Source: Nitratifractor sp.
GTDB lineage: Bacteria > Campylobacterota > Campylobacteria > Campylobacterales > Sulfurovaceae
Reading direction: 5' to 3'
Assembly: GCA_015485845.1 (NCBI GenBank)
Contig: WFSU01000116.1
Coordinates: forward strand, 1-7,885
Length of the DNA: 7,885 bases
The notes under the pieces are model-generated. The model was given only the letters and a program-made list of their open reading frames with translations, had not been told where the DNA came from and did no database searches. This document shows positions 5,227 through 7,885 of this stretch, one piece after another (within the stretch, counting starts at the first letter, position 1; every line of letters starts with the position of its first letter). The translations under genes and the position numbers were made by a program.

Positions 5227-5289
5227 GGGGCTGGGGTTTCAACCCCATAAAATACGCTTTGCGTTTGGTTGGGCTGAAGCCCAAGCCCC
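5227..5289. repeat. Inverted pair of GGGGCT-headed palindromes (pstA-pstB gap)
   Basis: Two similar units face each other. On the plus strand GGGGC is followed by TGGGGTTTCAACCCCA (hairpin 5232-5247). On the minus strand GGGGC is followed by the palindrome TTGGGCTTCAGCCCAA (5284-5269). The outer GGGGCT (5227-5232) and AGCCCC (5284-5289) can pair with each other, so the whole block could fold into one branched structure. It resembles a second REP-type family beside the GTAG family described nearby. Confidence 0.5.
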
Positions 5290-5292
5290 TTT

Positions 5293-5314
5293 GGTCGGCT
5301 GAAGCCAACCCTAC
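5293..5314 (-). repeat. REP element 1 (GTAG plus 18-nt hairpin)
   Basis: Read on the minus strand, GTAG (5314-5311) is followed by the imperfect palindrome GGTTGGCTTCAGCCGACC, with 8-nt arms, one mismatch and a TC loop. It is an exact inverted copy of the element at 6205-6226, on the other side of pstA; the match spans 23 nt. GTAG at the foot of a hairpin is the hallmark of REP sequences handled by RAYT (TnpA-REP) transposases. Confidence 0.7.
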
Positions 5315-5318
5315 AGAT

Positions 5319-5342
5319 AAAAAAGCATTGCGAAAGCAACGC
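5319..5342 (-). terminator. Terminator-like hairpin between pstA and pstB
   Basis: On the minus strand GCGTTGC-TTTC-GCAATGC forms a 7-bp stem (one G-U pair) with a 4-nt loop, followed directly by six T. This meets the description of a short intrinsic terminator after pstA and before pstB. If active it would lower pstB relative to pstSCA, which is unexpected because the ATPase is needed in two copies per transporter. Confidence 0.5.
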
Positions 5343-5349
5343 ATACCAA

Positions 5350-5377
5350 AACTTCTAATTTCTAACTTCTAATTTCT
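5350..5377 (-). repeat. Four-unit 7-bp repeat at the pstA 3' end
   Basis: On the minus strand the units AGAAATT, AGAAGTT, AGAAATT and AGAAGTT follow one another, forming a perfect 14-bp tandem duplication. The first units encode the last residues of PstA (EKLEVRN) and the stop codon falls inside the array. A similar four-unit 7-bp array follows pstC at 6373-6400. Confidence 0.7.
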
Positions 5378-6170
5378 CATTTAACAAAATTCCCACCAAA
5401 ACCCCCGCCATCCCCACCAACACCAGCGCGGCGACAAACACACTACCCAACTCTTCCGCGCTCCCATAAGCCGCCACCGTCGTATAGATAAAAAACGGCA
5501 GCGCCTCAAACGGCTCCAGAAGCGAATGGGGAATACCGTAGCTGGCCACAGCTCCGGTGAGCATGATGACGGCGGTGTCTTCGGCGGCGCGGGCGGTGGC
5601 GAGGATGATCCCTTTGAGGAGGTGACGGCGGGCGGCGGGGAGCTGAATAGCGCGCAGCACCTGCTCACGGGTCGCCCCGAGGGCATACGCCAGACGGATC
5701 GATTCGGGGGGTGTCTCGGCGATCCCAAGCTCCGTGGCTTTGATGATGTAGGGGAGGATGAGCATCGCGATTGATACAGCAGCAAGCCAGAGTGCCGGGA
5801 GAGCAGCAGGAAGCAACCGGTGCAAAGCAAGAATCAGCGCAAACCCGAAGAGTCCGATCAAAATCGAGGGGATCGACGCATGGAGCTCAAACCAGAAGCT
5901 CAACACTTCCCGCATCCGCCCCCGGGCATAGACCGCAAGATAAATCCCGGCCCCCACCCCGATCGGCAGCGCCACCAATACTGAGAGAACCACCAGCCAC
6001 ACCGTCCCAACCAACGGCGCGACCAGCACCCCATTTGCGGTAAACATCGCCGGATCGAAGGCACGGACACCTTGAACAATCAGATACATGAGCAGACTGC
6101 CAAAGGCCGTAATGATGACGAGGGTGATGAGGCGGATCGTCCAAGCGAGGATGCGGGCGGTCGGCGTCAT
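5355..6170 (-). CDS. pstA: Phosphate ABC transporter permease PstA
   Basis: This 271-residue membrane protein has about six hydrophobic helices, the first near residues 13-32. PstA-like landmarks are SIPSILIGLFGF (99-110), the cytoplasmic coupling loop AYALGATREQVLRAIQLP (161-178) that docks on PstB, and RAAEDTAVIMLTGA (194-207), matching the family's GETAP-type region. It pairs with PstC to form the channel for phosphate across the inner membrane. The ATG at 6170 has GGGGTG 5 nt upstream as a modest ribosome site. Spacing to its neighbours is unusual: about 235 bp from pstC and 150 bp to pstB, both filled with repeats. The last residues (NEKLEVRN) come from the 7-bp repeat, so the original end may have been replaced. 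Confidence 0.93.
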   Translation of the reverse strand: MTPTARILAWTIRLITLVIITAFGSLLMYLIVQGVRAFDPAMFTANGVLVAPLVGTVWLVVLSVLVALPIGVGAGIYLAVYARGRMREVLSFWFELHASIPSILIGLFGFALILALHRLLPAALPALWLAAVSIAMLILPYIIKATELGIAETPPESIRLAYALGATREQVLRAIQLPAARRHLLKGIILATARAAEDTAVIMLTGAVASYGIPHSLLEPFEALPFFIYTTVAAYGSAEELGSVFVAALVLVGMAGVLVGILLNEKLEVRN

Positions 6171-6204
6171 GGAAACACCCCATGAGAATTAGGAGTTTTA
6201 TTTC

Positions 6205-6226
6205 GTAGGGTTGGCTTCAGCCGACC
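6205..6226 (+). repeat. REP element 2 (GTAG plus 18-nt hairpin)
   Basis: GTAG (6205-6208) is followed by GGTTGGCTTCAGCCGACC (6209-6226). It is the exact inverted partner of the element at 5293-5314, so the two bracket pstA at a distance of about 890 bp. The identical part extends one base beyond the hairpin, to 6227. Confidence 0.7.
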
Positions 6227-6260
6227 ACAACCACATAACCACCACAAAGACATCCCAACC

Positions 6261-6364
6261 TCGCGTAGGGTGCGCAATTGCGCACCTTCCGGCAAACATG
6301 ATGCTTCAGATATTTTTATAAATCTCGTGGCAATTTTTGGTGTGCTATTGCACACCCTACGCGA
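6261..6364. repeat. REPIN-like doublet (REP elements 3 and 4) between pstC and pstA
   Basis: TCGC-GTAG plus the perfect palindrome GGTGCGCAATTGCGCACC (6265-6286, plus strand) faces TCGC-GTAG plus GGTGTGCAATAGCACACC (6360-6339, minus strand). The two 26-nt units match at 23 positions and are separated by 52 bp. Two inverted REPs in about 100 bp is the classic REPIN form, which can fold into one long hairpin. Such elements move only with a RAYT transposase supplied elsewhere; none is encoded here. The 52-bp centre holds nothing I recognise. Confidence 0.7.
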
Positions 6365-6372
6365 CCAAAGAC

Positions 6373-6400
6373 GTAACACGTAACACTTAGCACTTAACAC
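6373..6400 (-). repeat. Four-unit 7-bp repeat after pstC
   Basis: Read on the plus strand the units are GTAACAC, GTAACAC, TTAGCAC and TTAACAC, ending 5 bp before the pstC stop codon. It parallels the 7-bp array at the pstA end in unit length, copy number and position, though not in sequence. Confidence 0.6.
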
Positions 6401-6405
6401 GATAC

Positions 6406-7236
6406 TCACCACGCCCTCCCCCTTCGCAAATACACAATCACCCCCTGCAACACCACCGTCAACCCCAGCAGAATCAACCCGCTCACAAAGATCGACCGGA
6501 ACGCCGGGGAGTCAAAATCTCCGGCAAAGAGGAGTGCGATGTGTGCGGTGAGGGTGCGGGCGGAGTCGGTGATGGAGTGGGGGATCGCAAGGCTGTTGCC
6601 CGCGAGCATCAGGGCGATCATCGTATCCCCCATGGCGCGGGCGAGACCGAGTGAGAGCGCTACTCCGATGTTGCGGCGGTGAAAGGGGAGCAGGACTCCG
6701 AGCTGATACTGGATCCGCTCGCCGCCGAGTGCCGAGGTGATCGAGGCAAATTCCGGCGGTGTGGCGTGGAATGAGTCGATCAGGAAGAGCACCATCGTCG
6801 GCCAGATCACGAGCGAGAGCATCATCCCGGCTGCGAGGATGCTCCACCCGGCTCCCTCCACGACATACTGCCGAAGCCACGGGACGAGGATCACCACCCC
6901 CACCAGTCCGTACACCACCGTTGGAACGGCTCCAAGCACCAGAATCCACCGGTAAAGAAGGCGCTTAAGCCACCCGGATCGCATCGCGTCAAACTGCAAC
7001 GCAGCCGCCAGCGCTCCGACGAAGCCGATCAGTGTCGCCAGCAGAGCAACTGAGAGCGTGCCAATGACCATCGGCAGCAAACCGTACTGACCGGCTTCAG
7101 GATGCCACGTCGCACCCAGCAGCGTCCCGAAAGGATGCCCCATCAGCAGCGGTGCAGCGAATCCGAGAAGAAAAAACAGCACACCCCCCAGCCCTGCCGA
7201 AGCCACTGTGGTTGCGAGGAGGGAGAGGAAGCGCAT
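6406..7236 (-). CDS. pstC: Phosphate ABC transporter permease PstC
   Basis: This 276-residue permease has about six hydrophobic helices; the first covers residues 6-32. Family landmarks are LGAVPTVVYGLVGV (101-114), the coupling loop ITSALGGERIQYQLGVLLP (166-184) and LARAMGDTMIALMLAGNS (198-215), which matches the RAIGETMAVTMVAGN block typical of PstC and separates it from PstA. With PstA it forms the phosphate channel in the inner membrane. ATG at 7236 is chosen; a TTG immediately before it (7239) touches the pstS stop and is a possible alternative. No good ribosome site is seen, so the gene probably depends on translation ending at pstS 3 nt upstream. It is shorter than E. coli PstC (319 residues). 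Confidence 0.93.
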   Translation of the reverse strand: MRFLSLLATTVASAGLGGVLFFLLGFAAPLLMGHPFGTLLGATWHPEAGQYGLLPMVIGTLSVALLATLIGFVGALAAALQFDAMRSGWLKRLLYRWILVLGAVPTVVYGLVGVVILVPWLRQYVVEGAGWSILAAGMMLSLVIWPTMVLFLIDSFHATPPEFASITSALGGERIQYQLGVLLPFHRRNIGVALSLGLARAMGDTMIALMLAGNSLAIPHSITDSARTLTAHIALLFAGDFDSPAFRSIFVSGLILLGLTVVLQGVIVYLRRGRAW

Positions 7237-7239
7237 CAA

Positions 7240-7885
7240 TCAGCGTACCGGGACGAACCCTTTGGCCGCGACAATGTCGTGCTGGACGTGGGGGCTGAGC
7301 ATCGTATCGATCATCGCTTTGGCCAGCCCTTTGGCTTCCCCTTTGGTGATCGAGTAGAGGCCTCGGGCGTAGATGTAGCTGCCGTTTTGGATGTTGGCAC
7401 GTGTGGGAGCCACCCCGTCGATCGCTACGCCGGTAACACTTTTGTCAATAAACCCGGCCGAGAGGAACCCCATCGCTCCTTTGTCTCCGGAGACGGCGCG
7501 TTTCATCGCCCCGTTAGATGCCACGACGGTTGCACTTGAGGCGATGTCACCCTTGTGGAGTACTTTTTTCCAAAAGACTTTGCGCGTACCGCTGGCCGCA
7601 TCGCGGGTGTAGAGGTGGATCGCGCCGGGATGACCTCCGAGCGCCTTCCAGTCGGTGATCTTTCCCGCAAACACATCAGCAACCTGCTGACGACTCAGAG
7701 CGGTGATGTTGTTCTCGGGGCTAGTAACCACCGCAATCCCGTCGATCGCCCATTTGTGGAGCACGAGGCCGTACTTTTTGATCTCGGCATCACTTGCTTT
7801 GCGTCCGGCATTGCCGATATCGACGAGTCCTTCGCCCACCTTTTTGATCCCGACACCGCTCCCGCCACCGGCGATGGCGATCTTG
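7240..7885 (-). CDS. pstS: Phosphate-binding periplasmic protein PstS (5' end outside window)
   Basis: The gene runs off the right edge; 214 residues and the stop codon are visible and the signal peptide is not. Phosphate-binding landmarks are GGGSGVG (residues 6-12), DIGNAGR (22-28), GKITDWKALGG (74-84) and TRDAASGTR (93-101). The S-G-T-R loop and the first GSG loop normally hydrogen-bond the phosphate oxygens. PstS captures phosphate in the periplasm and delivers it to PstC-PstA. A GTG at 7839 is not the start, because strong family sequence (AGGGSG) continues upstream. The promoter and any PhoB-type site would lie outside this window. It ends 3 nt before the pstC ATG, so these two are tightly coupled, unlike the later genes of the operon. 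Confidence 0.9.
   Translation of the reverse strand, partial: KIAIAGGGSGVGIKKVGEGLVDIGNAGRKASDAEIKKYGLVLHKWAIDGIAVVTSPENNITALSRQQVADVFAGKITDWKALGGHPGAIHLYTRDAASGTRKVFWKKVLHKGDIASSATVVASNGAMKRAVSGDKGAMGFLSAGFIDKSVTGVAIDGVAPTRANIQNGSYIYARGLYSITKGEAKGLAKAMIDTMLSPHVQHDIVAAKGFVPVR

Noticed and set aside
5381..5830. Overlapping open frames inside pstA, and similar ones inside pstB and pstC
   Set aside because: High-GC genes leave other frames open; these have low-complexity Ser/Pro/Arg-rich products and no ribosome sites or motifs.
5227..6400. CRISPR-like array in the pst gaps
   Set aside because: The repeats are inverted, unevenly spaced palindromes with GTAG heads, not direct repeats with regular spacers.

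Overview
The window looks like chromosomal DNA of a Campylobacterota (epsilonproteobacterial) species. This is inferred from the resemblance of the L13 and S9 proteins to that group, from AAGGA-type ribosome binding sites, and from promoters with strong or extended -10 boxes and poor -35 boxes. The rplM-rpsI and pst genes are GC-rich. Several blocks between them are clearly more AT-rich and carry mobile-type toxin-antitoxin or regulatory genes.

Layout, left to right. (1) 1-150: 3' end of a RecB/AddA-type nuclease gene on the + strand, converging on (2) 155-809 (-): an mntA-hepT (MNT-HEPN) toxin-antitoxin pair with its own extended -10 promoter. (3) 1001-2113 (-): a 370-aa Fic AMP-transferase with an N-terminal self-inhibitory motif and a C-terminal winged helix. 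Its start codon lies inside an 11-bp inverted repeat that also overlaps the predicted -10 box. (4) 2262-3079 (+): rplM-rpsI, encoding ribosomal proteins L13 and S9. (5) 3126-3213: a decayed, displaced copy of the 3' end of pstB. (6) 3361-3912 (+): an AT-rich gene for an unrecognised 183-aa protein with a predicted helix-turn-helix, preceded by two operator-like palindromes. (7) 4012-4528 (+): a yefM-yoeB toxin-antitoxin pair with a recognisable twin TGTAC(A/T) operator. (8) 4533-7885 (-): a phosphate ABC transporter operon transcribed pstS-pstC-pstA-pstB, with pstS running off the right edge.

How the genes work together. PstS binds periplasmic phosphate, PstC and PstA form the membrane channel, and PstB supplies ATP hydrolysis. 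The pstC-pstA and pstA-pstB gaps are unusually long for this operon. They are filled with GTAG-headed REP hairpins (one REPIN-like doublet plus an exact inverted pair flanking pstA), a second palindrome family, four-unit 7-bp repeats, and a terminator-like hairpin. MntA-HepT, Fic and YefM-YoeB are each expected to be self-contained growth-control or defence modules.

The most unusual structural observation is that the unknown helix-turn-helix gene plus yefM-yoeB lies between two directly oriented copies of the pstB 3' end. This is the arrangement expected if a cassette entered at the end of pstB, supplied a new gene terminus and left the old one stranded beside rpsI. No integrase or transposase gene is visible in the window.
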